Below, piece after piece: positions 1 through 10,296 of a DNA stretch of 64,000 nucleotides (the first letter of the stretch is position 1; the number at the start of each line of letters is the position of its first letter). The notes beneath the pieces are model-generated. The model made no database searches, had not been told where the DNA came from, and saw only the letters and a list, made by a program, of their open reading frames with translations. The position numbers and the translations under genes were made by a program. Origin of the DNA: Glaciihabitans sp. (GTDB taxonomy: Bacteria; Actinomycetota; Actinomycetes; Actinomycetales; Microbacteriaceae); the NCBI GenBank assembly GCA_025463785.1, contig JAODBD010000003.1, positions 124,001-188,000 of the forward strand. The letters are read 5' to 3'.

Positions 1-366
1 CTGATGCGCGGGTTCTTCGCGTCCATCCCCGGCGAACTCGACCAGGCCATGCAGGTGGACGGCGCTAATTCCTGGACGCGGTACTGGCGCCTCGCCATCC
101 CGCTCGCGAAGCCCGCGATCGCGGTTGCGACAATCTTCACGTTCCTGAACAGCTGGGACGAGTATCCGATCGCGTTGACAATGATCAACAATTCGGACAA
201 CGCGACCCTGCCGCTCGCGATTGCGAACTTCCAGGGGCAGCACGCGACCCAGTGGGGGCTGGTTTTTGCAGCATCCCTGATAGCGGTGATCCCGGTGCTG
301 ATTGTGTTCCTCGTCTTCCAACGCTACTTCGTGCAGGGTTTAACTTCAGGGGCGGTCAAGGGATGA
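1..366 (+). CDS. Carbohydrate ABC transporter permease, C-terminal fragment (5' end outside window)
   Basis: Translation has the EAA-loop-like '[47 protein letters not shown]' and ends '[11 protein letters not shown]', typical of MalG-type permeases. Confidence 0.9.
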   Translation: MMRGFFASIPGELDQAMQVDGANSWTRYWRLAIPLAKPAIAVATIFTFLNSWDEYPIALTMINNSDNATLPLAIANFQGQHATQWGLVFAASLIAVIPVLIVFLVFQRYFVQGLTSGAVKG

Positions 367-1964
367 GCGCGTTCGAACTCCTGCCAAGGCGGGCGACCTA
401 CGCCGCGGGCGACTCCGTCGCAATCGAGGTTCGCGGTGCCGCCGGTCCCGGCGAGGTCATCCTGCGTCGGCTCGGCGACGAGGTGCTGCGTGTCGCATAC
501 ACGGGCGGCGATTCAATCGTCCTCGCCTGGCTTCCCGTCGGCACCTACGGCGTCGAACTCGTGACGGAGGCAGCGTCGGCGCGAACCGCCATCGAAGTGA
601 CGGCGGATGCCCGTGCCCGGCTCCGCTACGGATTCGCCGTCGACTACTCGCCCGGCCGCGACCTCGTCGGCATCTCGGACACGATTCGTCGCCTGCACCT
701 GACCGACATCATGCTCTACGACTGGGCCTACCGTCACGCCGACCTGCTGGGCGGCGGCGAGGATTATCGGGATGCCCTCGATCAGCCGATCGCGCTGCGG
801 ACGGTTCGCGACCTGGTCGCCGCCGCCCAGGCGGCCGGCGCCAGGGCTCTCGGCTACGCCGCCGTCTATGCGGTCGGTCCGGCGGAGTGGGACGACTGGA
901 AACACCGCGCGCTGCTCACGGCGACCGGCGAACCATACGGGCTTGGCGACTTCCTGTTCATACTCGACCCGGCATCCCCGGACTGGCTCGCGAGTTTCAC
1001 CGGTCAACTCGACCGGTCGGTGAAGGAGGTCGGGTTCGACGGCTTCCACCTCGACCAGTTCGGGTATCCGAAACGCGCAACGGTGCCGGACGGCAGCCGG
1101 GTGGATGTCGCTGACTCCCTGCGGAAGCTCATCGAGTCGGTGCGCGACGCACTGCCAGACGCGCAGCTGGTCTTCAACAACGTCAACGATTTCCCGACCT
1201 GGGTTACCGCAAAGCTCCGACAGGATGCCGTCTATATCGAGGTGTGGGCGCCGACCCTGACCCTCGGATCGCTCGGCACGCTCGTCACGCGAGCGCGTTC
1301 GGTCGCAGGCGAAAAGCCGATCTCCATCGCTGCCTATCAGGAGGTGTACGACCGGGCGCAGGCCGCAGCCTCCGATCTCGCGACCTCGTTCACGATGGCG
1401 ACGCTGTTCTCGCACGGCGCGACCCAGATACTGGCCGGCGAGGCGGATCGCCTCCTGGTCGACCCGTACTACGTGCGCAATCACGTGGTCGAGCCGTCGA
1501 CGGCTGCCCTGCTGAAGCGCTGGTACGACTTCCTGGTCGAGCACGACGAGATCCTGATGGACCCATCGATCGTCGACGTAACCGGTTCGTACGCGGGCGA
1601 CTACAACGACGATTGTGACGTAACTTTCGCCGGGTTGGCGGTGAGCTCGACCGCCGACGCCGGCACGGTGTGGCGCCGCATCACGAGCGTGGGTGAGCGT
1701 CTCGTCGTGCACCTGATCAACCTCGTCGGACAGAATGACGCGCTCTGGGATGCGCCGCGAAATCCGCCGACGCCGGTGTCGGGCATCCTGCGTTTCCGGC
1801 GCGCAGGCGACGCGATGCCGCGCGTTCGCATCGCGGATCCGGATGCCGCCGGCCGGCTCATCGACGTCCCCGTCGCTCTCGACGGCACCCACGCCACGGC
1901 CACGCTGCCGGGGTTCGGCGTGTGGCAGGTCGTCGTCATCGACTTCGAAGAAAGAGTGTCATGA
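363..1964 (+). CDS. Glycoside hydrolase family 66-like protein (dextranase / cycloisomaltooligosaccharide glucanotransferase type)
   Basis: ATGA overlap with upstream permease stop; motifs '[10 protein letters not shown]', '[12 protein letters not shown]', '[10 protein letters not shown]'; next to GH13 and ABC permease. ORF track start at 252 is too long. Confidence 0.75.
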   Translation: MSAFELLPRRATYAAGDSVAIEVRGAAGPGEVILRRLGDEVLRVAYTGGDSIVLAWLPVGTYGVELVTEAASARTAIEVTADARARLRYGFAVDYSPGRDLVGISDTIRRLHLTDIMLYDWAYRHADLLGGGEDYRDALDQPIALRTVRDLVAAAQAAGARALGYAAVYAVGPAEWDDWKHRALLTATGEPYGLGDFLFILDPASPDWLASFTGQLDRSVKEVGFDGFHLDQFGYPKRATVPDGSRVDVADSLRKLIESVRDALPDAQLVFNNVNDFPTWVTAKLRQDAVYIEVWAPTLTLGSLGTLVTRARSVAGEKPISIAAYQEVYDRAQAAASDLATSFTMATLFSHGATQILAGEADRLLVDPYYVRNHVVEPSTAALLKRWYDFLVEHDEILMDPSIVDVTGSYAGDYNDDCDVTFAGLAVSSTADAGTVWRRITSVGERLVVHLINLVGQNDALWDAPRNPPTPVSGILRFRRAGDAMPRVRIADPDAAGRLIDVPVALDGTHATATLPGFGVWQVVVIDFEERVS

Positions 1965-3697
1965 CCGACGTTGTCACCTGGATTACCGGGAAGACCCCGG
2001 TGATCGCGGGCGAGTGGTGGAAGAGCGCCGTCATTTATCAGGTGTATCCGCGCAGCTTTGCCGACTCGAACGGGGACGGCGTGGGCGACCTGCCCGGCGT
2101 CGTCGGCAAGCTCGACTACCTGCAACACCTCGGTGTGGACGCGATCTGGCTGTCGCCGATTTACGCCTCACCCGGCGATGACAACGGCTACGACATCAGC
2201 GACTACCAGTCGATCGACCCCATGTTCGGAACGCTTGAGGATTTCGATCGCCTCGTCGCCGAGACGCACTCGCGCGGTATGAAACTCGTCATGGACCTGG
2301 TCGTCAACCACACCTCGGACGAGCACGCGTGGTTCGTCGAGTCGGCATCGTCCCCGATTTCGCCGAAACGCGACTGGTACTGGTGGCGTCCGCCGCGTGC
2401 GGGGCATTCTGGCGGTGCATCCGGGGCCGAGCCGACGAACTGGGAGTCGTTCTTCACGGGGTCGACCTGGCAGTTCGATCCGGCATCCGGCGAGTACTAC
2501 CTTCACCTGTTCTCGAAGAAGCAGCCGGATCTCAACTGGGAGAATCCCGACGTCCGGCAGGCCGTGTACTCGATGATGAACTGGTGGCTCGATCGTGGGG
2601 TCGACGGCTTCCGGATGGATGTCATCAACCTGATTTCGAAGGACCCCGCGCTGCCCGACGGCGACGTTGCGCCCGGCAAGAGCTTCGGCGACGGGTTTGC
2701 GCACTACGGCTATGGGCCACGCATCCACGAGTTTCTGCAGGAGATGCACGCCAGCGTGTTCGCCGGTCGCACGGGCGAGTTCGTGACGGTTGGCGAGATG
2801 CCGGGCGTCACGGTCGAGCAGGCGCGGTTGTACACCGATCCGGCACGCCACGAGCTCGACATGGTATTTCAGTTCGAACACGTCGGCCTCGATCATGGCG
2901 CCCGTGGCAAGTTCGACCCGCGTACCCTCGACGTTCGCGAGCTCAAGCACTCGTTCCAACGCTGGCAGGACGGCCTCGCGGACACCGGCTGGAACAGCCT
3001 CTACTGGAACAACCACGACCAGCCCCGCGCGGTCAGCCGTTTCGGCAACGATGGCAGGTACTGGTCTCAGTCTGCCTGTGCGCTCGCCGCCGTGCTCCAC
3101 CTCCAGCGCGGAACGCCGTACATCTACCAGGGCGAAGAGCTCGGGATGACGAACGCACCGTTCGCAGACATCACCCAACTGCGAGACATCGAGTCGCTCA
3201 ACTACTTCGCGCACGCGGTAGCCGCGGGCGAGCGGCCCGAGGAGGTCCTTCCGGGAATCAGCCGCGGCACACGTGACAACGCGCGAACGCCCATGCAGTG
3301 GACGAGCGAACCGAACGCTGGTTTCACGACGGGCGTGCCCTGGATCGCCACGAACCCCAACACGGCCGAAATCAACGCGGCGAGCCAGGTTGGTGTCGAG
3401 GGTTCGGTGTTCGAGTTCTATCGCGCACTCGTTCGGCTGCGACACGACGATCCCGTTGTTGCAAACGGCGACTTCGGGATGCTGCAGGTGGAACATCCCG
3501 CCCTCGTCGCCTTTACGAGGGCGCTGGGCGACGCGGCGATCCTGGTGATCGCAAATTTCGGCGAAGACGAACTGGATGTCGCCGGTCTCGTCGACCTCGC
3601 CAACTGCAACCGCGCCGAAACCCTGTTGCGCAACTATCCGGCCATCGACCCGGCCGCGCCGTTGCGGGCGTGGGAGGTGCGGGTGCTGCGCAGCTAA
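1961..3697 (+). CDS. GH13 alpha-glucosidase / oligo-1,6-glucosidase
   Basis: 'WWKSAVIYQVYPRSFADSNGDGVGDLPGV', 'MDLVVNHTSDEHAWF', 'GVDGFRMDVINLISK', 'YWNNHDQPRAVSRFG'; start at 1961 overlaps the previous stop. Confidence 0.93.
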   Translation: MTDVVTWITGKTPVIAGEWWKSAVIYQVYPRSFADSNGDGVGDLPGVVGKLDYLQHLGVDAIWLSPIYASPGDDNGYDISDYQSIDPMFGTLEDFDRLVAETHSRGMKLVMDLVVNHTSDEHAWFVESASSPISPKRDWYWWRPPRAGHSGGASGAEPTNWESFFTGSTWQFDPASGEYYLHLFSKKQPDLNWENPDVRQAVYSMMNWWLDRGVDGFRMDVINLISKDPALPDGDVAPGKSFGDGFAHYGYGPRIHEFLQEMHASVFAGRTGEFVTVGEMPGVTVEQARLYTDPARHELDMVFQFEHVGLDHGARGKFDPRTLDVRELKHSFQRWQDGLADTGWNSLYWNNHDQPRAVSRFGNDGRYWSQSACALAAVLHLQRGTPYIYQGEELGMTNAPFADITQLRDIESLNYFAHAVAAGERPEEVLPGISRGTRDNARTPMQWTSEPNAGFTTGVPWIATNPNTAEINAASQVGVEGSVFEFYRALVRLRHDDPVVANGDFGMLQVEHPALVAFTRALGDAAILVIANFGEDELDVAGLVDLANCNRAETLLRNYPAIDPAAPLRAWEVRVLRS

Positions 3698-3737
3698 CCT
3701 CGCCCGGTGCGGCGCCACCCATAACTAAACTGAGCGC

Positions 3738-4931
3738 ATGACTGACGCGCCGCAGTTTCGAGTGCGGAGGCGTATGACCGCGAGGGATCCCCGGGAGCGG
3801 GCCCGTGCATCCAGCCCCCTTGAGCTCCTGTTCGACCTGACCTTCGTGGTCGCGGTTTCTTCGCTCGTTGCACAACTCGCGATCGGCCTCGAGCACGGCA
3901 ACTACGCCGACATCGGCCCGTTCCTGATGGTGTTTTTCGCCATCTGGTGGGCCTGGATGAACTTCACCTGGTTCGCCTCCGCTTTCGACACGGATGACGT
4001 GCTCTATCGGGTGCTCACCATGCTTCAGATGGTGGGCGTTCTCATTCTCGCCGCCGGTGTTCCGACTGCGTTCAGTTCCACCAACTACGCCGGCATCACG
4101 ATCGGCTACCTCGTGATGCGCATCGGACTCGTGGCGCAATGGTCCCGAGCGGCAGTCGAGGAGCCCGCGACCCGAACCACGGCGATTCGATTCGCGGTCG
4201 GGGTTTCGCTGGTGCAGGTCGGCTGGGTTTCGCGTCTTTGGATGCCCGCGAGCATCCAGACGATCGTCTTCCTGGTTCTCGTGCTGCTCGAGGTCTCGGT
4301 GCCATTCTGGGCCGAACGCACCGGAATGACCCGTTGGCACCCACACCACATCGCCGAGCGATACGGGCTGTTCACGATCATCCTCCTGGGCGAGAGCGTG
4401 CTGGCTGCCACGAGTGGCGTTCAGGCCGCGATCGCACACGGCGTCAGCTGGCCGCTCGTGACTGTCGCGGTATCCGGCGTCGTCATCCTGTTCGCACTGT
4501 GGTGGCTGTTCTTTCTCGAACCATCCGGTGACGGGCTCGAGAGGCATCCGGGTCGCAGCTTCTTCTGGGGATACGGCCACTACTTCATTTTTGCGGCGCT
4601 CGCCGCGATCGGCGCTGGGCTCGAGGTTGCCGTGCGGGGGGCAGCGGGGGATGTGGCCCCTACCGTGGCCGGGTTCGCGGTAGCGATTCCGGTGGCCGTG
4701 TTCATCCTGCTGGTGTGGCTGGTGAATCTTCCGGTGGTGGCGCGACCGGTGCTGCGACCCTTCGTCGTGCTGCCGGGAGTCGTCATCGTGCTCGGCATCC
4801 CGTTGGCGGCCACCGCGATTGGTCTGACCTGGACTATCCTGCTCATTGCTCTCGTTTGCGTTGGAGTCGTCGCGGGCACGATCGCGGCAAAAGTTCGCCA
4901 CCTTCGTCAACTGGAGCAGCATGTCGAGTAG
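3738..4931 (+). CDS. Low temperature requirement protein A (LtrA) family membrane protein
   Basis: 'ASSPLELLFDLTFVVAVSSLVAQLA', 'WWAWMNFTWFASAFDTDD', 'ERYGLFTIILLGESVLA'. Confidence 0.88.
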   Translation: MTDAPQFRVRRRMTARDPRERARASSPLELLFDLTFVVAVSSLVAQLAIGLEHGNYADIGPFLMVFFAIWWAWMNFTWFASAFDTDDVLYRVLTMLQMVGVLILAAGVPTAFSSTNYAGITIGYLVMRIGLVAQWSRAAVEEPATRTTAIRFAVGVSLVQVGWVSRLWMPASIQTIVFLVLVLLEVSVPFWAERTGMTRWHPHHIAERYGLFTIILLGESVLAATSGVQAAIAHGVSWPLVTVAVSGVVILFALWWLFFLEPSGDGLERHPGRSFFWGYGHYFIFAALAAIGAGLEVAVRGAAGDVAPTVAGFAVAIPVAVFILLVWLVNLPVVARPVLRPFVVLPGVVIVLGIPLAATAIGLTWTILLIALVCVGVVAGTIAAKVRHLRQLEQHVE

Positions 4932-6090
4932 CGCCGAACTCGATTCCGTGGACGGGCTCGCCCGGTATCGTGACCTGTTCCTGCGGTCTGACGACGTTGT
5001 CGCCTACCTCGACGGCAATTCACTCGGGCGGCCGCTGGCGGCATCCGCGGCTCGGATCAGCGCCTTCATCGAGGAGCAGTGGGCCGGTCGGCTGATCCGC
5101 GGCTGGGACGAGAGTTGGCTCGACCTGCCGATCAGGATCGGGGATGAACTGGGTCGCGTCCTCCTCGGCGCCGCCGCGGGGCAGACCACGATCGGCGACT
5201 CGACCACGGTTCTCCTGTACAAACTGATTCGCGCGGCCGTCGACGCCCGGCCCGACCGGCGCGAAATTGTCGTCGACCGCGAGAACTTCCCGACCGATCG
5301 CTACGTCGTCGAGGGCATCGCGGCCGAGCGCGGCATGACCGTTCACTGGGTCGAGACCGCGGAGGATGTCGTTGCCAGCCACGACACCGCCCTCGTCGTC
5401 CTCAGCCACATCGCGTACCGCAGCGGCCGCCTCTCCGATGTTGCCACCATCACGGCTGCCGCGCACGACGCCGGCGCGCTGATTCTCTGGGACCTGTGTC
5501 ATTCCGTCGGCGTTGCGCCCGTGCAACTCGACGAATGGGAAGTCGATCTCGCGGTCGGCTGCACCTACAAATACCTGAACGGCGGGCCGGGGTCCCCGGC
5601 ATTTGCGTACGTTGCCTCGAATCATCAGGCAACACTTCGCCAACCGATACAGGGGTGGCTGGGCAGCCGGGCACCCTTCGAAATGGGGCAGGGTTATGAG
5701 GCTGGCGCCGGCATCCGCGGGTTCCTGAGCGGCACGCCGCCCATACTCGGGATGCTGGCGATGCAGGACATGCTCGCGCTCATCGACGACGTTGGCCTCG
5801 GTGCGGTACGCGCCAAGTCGATCGAACTGACGACGTTCGCGATCGCGCTCGCCGACGAACTGCTTCCGGATGCGGTGCTCGCGACCCCGCGAGACCCGGC
5901 TCTGCGAGGCAGCCACATCACCCTCGACCACGACGGTTTCGCCCGCATCATGCCGAGACTGTGGGAGCGGGGCGTCATCCCCGATTTTCGCAGGCCGAAC
6001 GGCATCCGACTCGGGTTGTCGCCGCTATCGACGAGCTTCGCCGAGGTCGAGGTGGGGGTGCGAGCGATCGCCGAGGAGCTGGCGGTCTAG
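4921..6090 (+). CDS. kynU: Kynureninase
   Basis: '[12 protein letters not shown]', '[12 protein letters not shown]', '[11 protein letters not shown]', '[19 protein letters not shown]' (PLP lysine region). Start at 4921 overlaps the LtrA stop. Confidence 0.85.
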   Translation: MSSSAELDSVDGLARYRDLFLRSDDVVAYLDGNSLGRPLAASAARISAFIEEQWAGRLIRGWDESWLDLPIRIGDELGRVLLGAAAGQTTIGDSTTVLLYKLIRAAVDARPDRREIVVDRENFPTDRYVVEGIAAERGMTVHWVETAEDVVASHDTALVVLSHIAYRSGRLSDVATITAAAHDAGALILWDLCHSVGVAPVQLDEWEVDLAVGCTYKYLNGGPGSPAFAYVASNHQATLRQPIQGWLGSRAPFEMGQGYEAGAGIRGFLSGTPPILGMLAMQDMLALIDDVGLGAVRAKSIELTTFAIALADELLPDAVLATPRDPALRGSHITLDHDGFARIMPRLWERGVIPDFRRPNGIRLGLSPLSTSFAEVEVGVRAIAEELAV

Positions 6091-6474
6091 CCGATCGTCG
6101 TACCGAGCGCGGTTGGCCTGAATCTGGTCGGAGTTCTCGAGCGCCCAGATTGCCATGGCGCGAACGGCGGGGATGATGGTGGTGCCGAGCTCCGTGACGC
6201 GATATTCGACCCGGGGTGGCACCTCGGCGAAGACCTCGCGCGAGATCAGACCGTCGCGTTCCAGATTGCGCAGGGTGAGGGTAAGCATCCGGTGCGAGAT
6301 GCCGGGAATGCTGTTGCGCAGGGCGGTGAAGCGCTGCGGCGCCTCGTCGAGCATCCCGAGAATCAGGAGGCTCCACTTGTCGCCAATCTTGGCGAACGTG
6401 TCGCGGACGATCTCTGTTCCATGGTTTCGCGAGCTGCAGATGTGTTCCATGGTGTCCGCGTCGGTTGTGCTCAT
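6025..6474 (-). CDS. HxlR-family winged-helix transcriptional regulator
   Basis: '[56 protein letters not shown]...EYRVTELG'. Confidence 0.92.
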   Translation of the reverse strand: MSTTDADTMEHICSSRNHGTEIVRDTFAKIGDKWSLLILGMLDEAPQRFTALRNSIPGISHRMLTLTLRNLERDGLISREVFAEVPPRVEYRVTELGTTIIPAVRAMAIWALENSDQIQANRARYDDRLDRQLLGDRSHPHLDLGEARR

Positions 6475-6497
6475 TGGCCCTCCATGGGAACACGGGT

Positions 6498-6557
6498 GTT
6501 ACTGGGGAACAGAGAAGTGCCCGGTTACCGGCGTGTATACAAGTAACAAATAGTAAC
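6498..6557. promoter_or_regulatory. Candidate HxlR operator/promoter region between hxlR-type gene and DoxX gene
   Basis: GTTACT at 6498-6503 and AGTAAC at 6542-6547 and 6552-6557 (latter two 10 bp apart) in the divergent intergenic region. Confidence 0.45.
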
Positions 6558-6579
6558 CCCCAATCGTAAGGAACTGCGC

Positions 6580-6948
6580 ATGCTCATCGCCGTCTGGATC
6601 GTCTCCGGCCTCCTCGCACTCGCCTATCTGGTTTCGGGCGGGGCGAAAATTGCCACCCCACACGAGAAGCTGAAGACCACCATGACCTGGTCTGAGGATT
6701 TCGCCACCTGGCAGATCAAAGTTATTGGCATCATTGAGGTGCTCGGTGCTATCGGCCTCATCGTTCCCGAGCTCACGCACGTCGCCCCCGTCCTGACCCC
6801 GATCGCCGCGGTCGGCCTCGCGGTGGTGCAGGGTGTCGCCATCGTCATCCACCTTCGCCGTCACGACGACCCGAAGCGCCTGCCCGCCAACATCGTCCTG
6901 CTGCTCGTCGCCGTCTTCGTCGCGGTCGCGCGGTTCGCCGGGGTTTAA
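6580..6948 (+). CDS. DoxX family membrane protein
   Basis: Small four-TM protein, 'LALAYLVSGGAKI', 'IGIIEVLGAIGLIVP', divergent from HxlR gene. Confidence 0.85.
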   Translation: MLIAVWIVSGLLALAYLVSGGAKIATPHEKLKTTMTWSEDFATWQIKVIGIIEVLGAIGLIVPELTHVAPVLTPIAAVGLAVVQGVAIVIHLRRHDDPKRLPANIVLLLVAVFVAVARFAGV

Positions 6949-6957
6949 CGTAAAGGG

Positions 6958-8076
6958 ATGACCGTTCTCACTGCCGAACTGCTCGAACGAATCCGCTCCA
7001 GGGCAGCGGGCTATGACCGCGACAACGCCTTTTTCTTCGAAGACCTGGCCGAGCTTCGGGATGCCGGATACCTCGCCCCGCGCTCGCTGCTCGAGACCGC
7101 GCGTGACCAGCGGTTGCTCGCCGCCTACGCCCCGGCGACCGCCCTCGGCATCAACATGCACCTGGTCTGGACCGGTGTCGCGCGCGTGCTCTCCGAGCGC
7201 GGGGACGACTCGCTCGACTGGGTGTTGGCGGATGCCACGGCCGGCGAATTGTTCGCCTTCGGAAACAGCGAGCCCGGCAACGATCTCGTGCTGTTCGACT
7301 CGCTGACATCGGCGGTGCCGGGTGCCGACGATTCGTATGCGTTCACGGGCACCAAGATCTTTACCTCGCTGGCGCCAGCCTGGACGCGGCTCGGCATCTT
7401 CGGTCGCGACGACTCCGACCCGGACGACCCCAAACTCGTGCACGGTTTCCTCACGCGCGAGACGCCCGGGTGGAAGTCGCTCGATGACTGGGACACGCTC
7501 GGGATGCGCGCGACGCAGAGCCACACGACGGTACTCGAGGGCGCAGTGGTACCCGCTGCGCGGATCGCTCGCGTACTGCCGGTTGGGCCAAGCGGCGACG
7601 TGTTCATCTTCGGGATCTTCGCGAACTTCCTGCTGCTCATCGCATCCGTCTATGCGGGCGTTGCTGACCGCGCGCTCGAACTTGGCGTCGAAGCAGTGCA
7701 GCGTCGCACGTCGCTCAAGAACGACGGGGCGGCGTACAGCCAGGATCCGGATATGCGCTGGCGGGTCGCGGATGCCGCTCTCGCACTCGACGCGCTCGCC
7801 CCGCAGATCGAGACACTTGCTGCCGATGTCGATGGCCTCGTGAACCACGGCGCAGGCTGGTTCCGCAAGCTGACGGGCGTCAAGCACCGCGCGACGGAGG
7901 CGGCGCGCTACATCGTCGATCAGTCGGCCCGGGTCGCGGGCGGCGGTGGATACCGCAACTCGTCGGAGCTGGCACGGCTTCAGCGCGACGTGCTTGCCGG
8001 GATTTACCACCCGAGCGATACGGAGTCCGTGCACAACACGGTGGCCACGAATCTTCTGGGCGCGCTGGAGCTATGA
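6958..8076 (+). CDS. Acyl-CoA dehydrogenase family protein
   Basis: 'YAFTGTKIFTSLAPAWTRLGIFGRD', 'DTLGMRATQSHTTVLEGAVVP', C-terminal helical domain. Confidence 0.85.
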   Translation: MTVLTAELLERIRSRAAGYDRDNAFFFEDLAELRDAGYLAPRSLLETARDQRLLAAYAPATALGINMHLVWTGVARVLSERGDDSLDWVLADATAGELFAFGNSEPGNDLVLFDSLTSAVPGADDSYAFTGTKIFTSLAPAWTRLGIFGRDDSDPDDPKLVHGFLTRETPGWKSLDDWDTLGMRATQSHTTVLEGAVVPAARIARVLPVGPSGDVFIFGIFANFLLLIASVYAGVADRALELGVEAVQRRTSLKNDGAAYSQDPDMRWRVADAALALDALAPQIETLAADVDGLVNHGAGWFRKLTGVKHRATEAARYIVDQSARVAGGGGYRNSSELARLQRDVLAGIYHPSDTESVHNTVATNLLGALEL

Positions 8077-8100
8077 GAAAAGGCGATTTCTCGCCTTTTC
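8077..8100. terminator. Hairpin immediately after the acyl-CoA dehydrogenase stop
   Basis: Perfect 10-bp inverted repeat GAAAAGGCGA-TTTC-TCGCCTTTTC directly abutting the stop codon; T-rich 3' arm but no T-tract beyond the stem. Confidence 0.6.
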
Positions 8101-8176
8101 CGCGACGCCAGCGCCGTCGGCCGTCCCGGTCGGCGGGACTCAGCGCGACACGCTCAGCTCCCCGCCCCAGGCTCGT

Positions 8177-8251
8177 AACTCATGCTGGCACGGGGCGGCT
8201 GATGCCTTGTGGCGGCGAGTCGCACTACGCCGTCCCGATCCAGCATGAGTT
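8177..8251. repeat. Intergenic inverted-repeat element, copy 1
   Basis: AACTCATGCTGG (8177-8188) and CCAGCATGAGTT (8240-8251), 12-bp arms, 51-nt spacer; related element at 36032-36107. Confidence 0.6.
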
Positions 8252-8392
8252 GCGCGCATCTTCGCGGCGCCCTTACCCGGGGTGGGCCCGGCGGGTTGGC
8301 CGCCGGCGGAGAGACCGAGCAGCCCAACGTCCTCAACGCCGCCGCCCGCGGGACACCCACTTGACCCCGTGCCATGTCTATAGGATTCACGC

Positions 8393-8992
8393 ATGACCCA
8401 CCCACGCCCCCTCCTCTTCATTGGCGACAGCGTCACCGACTCCGGCCGTCGGGATGACGAACCCGACTACCTCGGCGACGGTTACGTTCGCATGATCGCA
8501 GAACGGTTGCCCGAGAGGCGGGTCGTCAATGTCGGCATCAACGGCAACCGCGTGGTCGACCTGCGGGATCGGTGGCAGGTGGATGTGGTCGACCTGAACC
8601 CGGACATCCTGAGCATCTATATCGGCATCAATGACACCTGGCGTCGCTACGACAGCAACGATCCGACGAGCGCTGCCGCGTTCGAGGCGGACTACCGCAA
8701 CATCCTCGATCAAGCGGTGAAGCTCGTTGCACCGAAGCTCGTACTGGTCGAACCGTTCGTCGCTCCAGTGACCGAGGAGCAGGAGACCTGGCACGAGGAT
8801 CTCGACGAAAAGCGCGCCGTCGTGTCGCGGCTCGCTGCCGAGTTTGGCGCGGCGTTTGTGCCGCTGCAGTCGCTGCTGACGGCCGCCGCCGAGAAGCATG
8901 GCGCCACCGCGATCGCGCAAGACGGCGTGCACCCGACGCCGCTCGGGCACCGGCTGATCGCCGAAGCCTGGCTCGACGCGTCCGGGCTTTAG
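8393..8992 (+). CDS. SGNH/GDSL hydrolase family protein
   Basis: 'LLFIGDSVTDSGR', 'VVNVGINGNRVVDL', 'IGINDTW', 'DGVHPTPLGHRLIAEAW'. Confidence 0.93.
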   Translation: MTHPRPLLFIGDSVTDSGRRDDEPDYLGDGYVRMIAERLPERRVVNVGINGNRVVDLRDRWQVDVVDLNPDILSIYIGINDTWRRYDSNDPTSAAAFEADYRNILDQAVKLVAPKLVLVEPFVAPVTEEQETWHEDLDEKRAVVSRLAAEFGAAFVPLQSLLTAAAEKHGATAIAQDGVHPTPLGHRLIAEAWLDASGL

Positions 8993-10209
8993 CGTCTCGC
9001 AGCCCACTCCATGACCCAGCGGCTCGAGTCATCCTGTTGCTTGAGCATTGTTCCGGGACCCGACAGACGATTTGGCGCCAGGAGGAACGAGGCATCGAGC
9101 TGGCTGCCGTTGGACTTGGTGATCGATAGGACGGCCGTCGTGCTGGTCGACCCTCCGCCGTTATAGAACGACCCGGACCGCGATCCGTGGATACTCGAGC
9201 GTGGGATCACGAGGAACGGCAGGAGCTGCGTCCTGACGCGACTAAGCAGAATGACGCGCTCCCGGTCGAACACGAAATAGTCGGTCAGTCGATCGCGCGC
9301 TCCGGGGATGCTCATCAAATGGGTCCCCAGGAGTTCGGCGACCAGATCGGTGCCAACAACCCTGCCGGCGAACGCGTGGGCATCCGGGAATGCGCGCCTG
9401 AGCTGGCTCAGGTAGTAGTTCTGCGGCCCGAATTGAAAGGCGATGATCGGGATGAGGATGGCTGCTAGAAGAGCCACACCAAGACAAATGGGCCCAAGGA
9501 TATTTAGCAGATCGTCGTCGGGGTATACGGTCGTGAGAACACAGTTCACGACCACTGTTAGGGCCGCCAGCGCTGTCCAGAACACAGCGCCGCGTCGATG
9601 CAAGACAACCTGCCATGGCGTGAGCGCAACTTCAAGCGGTCCTAGCACTGCACCCGAGGTAATCCCGGATGCCTGAGCAGATTCACGGGCCACGGCAGGT
9701 CGCACCACATGCCCGGTTCTTGGATCAATACCGTCGACTTGGTCGAATGACGTCAGGAGTGTGGTGTACCCGGCTTCAACTTCCGCGTGCTGCCGGACCG
9801 TAGCAAAGGCGGATATCCGCCATGCTCCGACCGGCGTGAGCGTGACTAGCAGAATCAGGGTCCCGATGCACACCACAATCATGAGGGTGAGATTTTCTGA
9901 CCTGCGAATTGCGTCAAGGAAGATCATGAACAACACGATTCCGAGCAGGATCGCGCCAGTGCCGCTCCAGATCACGCCGTTGAACAAACGCCAGGCGCCT
10001 CGTGCGGAGATGCCGGGTAACTGTCGATGATCCCGCTGAGTCACCCGGCGGTCCTCGCTGCGCCACTTGCCAAACGGGTACGCGCGCCAGACGCGCGGAC
10101 CGACCTCGTCGGCAGTACGCAGGCGTCCGGCGTTGTCATTGGGCAAGAATATCGGGGGAACCACAACTGCGCGGCACCGGATGATCAGCGTGCCCTCCAT
10201 GAACGCCAC
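8989..10209 (-). CDS. Hypothetical membrane protein
   Basis: Long ORF with several hydrophobic segments; convergent 4-nt overlap with SGNH gene; start codon uncertain. Confidence 0.6.
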   Translation of the reverse strand: MAFMEGTLIIRCRAVVVPPIFLPNDNAGRLRTADEVGPRVWRAYPFGKWRSEDRRVTQRDHRQLPGISARGAWRLFNGVIWSGTGAILLGIVLFMIFLDAIRRSENLTLMIVVCIGTLILLVTLTPVGAWRISAFATVRQHAEVEAGYTTLLTSFDQVDGIDPRTGHVVRPAVARESAQASGITSGAVLGPLEVALTPWQVVLHRRGAVFWTALAALTVVVNCVLTTVYPDDDLLNILGPICLGVALLAAILIPIIAFQFGPQNYYLSQLRRAFPDAHAFAGRVVGTDLVAELLGTHLMSIPGARDRLTDYFVFDRERVILLSRVRTQLLPFLVIPRSSIHGSRSGSFYNGGGSTSTTAVLSITKSNGSQLDASFLLAPNRLSGPGTMLKQQDDSSRWVMEWAARR

Positions 10210-10296
10210 GCCGATGACGCGAGACCACGCTCACGTGGCCCGCGTCGCGAGCGGACGAGCGGCAACCACCACAGTGCCGCTCGCCCGAGCCTTCGA

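Noticed and set aside
252-362. N-terminal extension of the GH66 ORF
   Set aside because: Overlaps the permease coding region out of frame; ATGA coupling at 363 is the natural start.
513-1892. 459-aa minus-strand ORF antisense to the GH66 gene
   Set aside because: Arg/Asp/Val-rich, no domain pattern; explained by high GC and a well-supported plus-strand CDS. The same applies to 2168-3718, 3513-4922, 6499-8034, 20648-21814 and 34787-36391 (minus) and 22097-23395 and 54303-55724 (plus).
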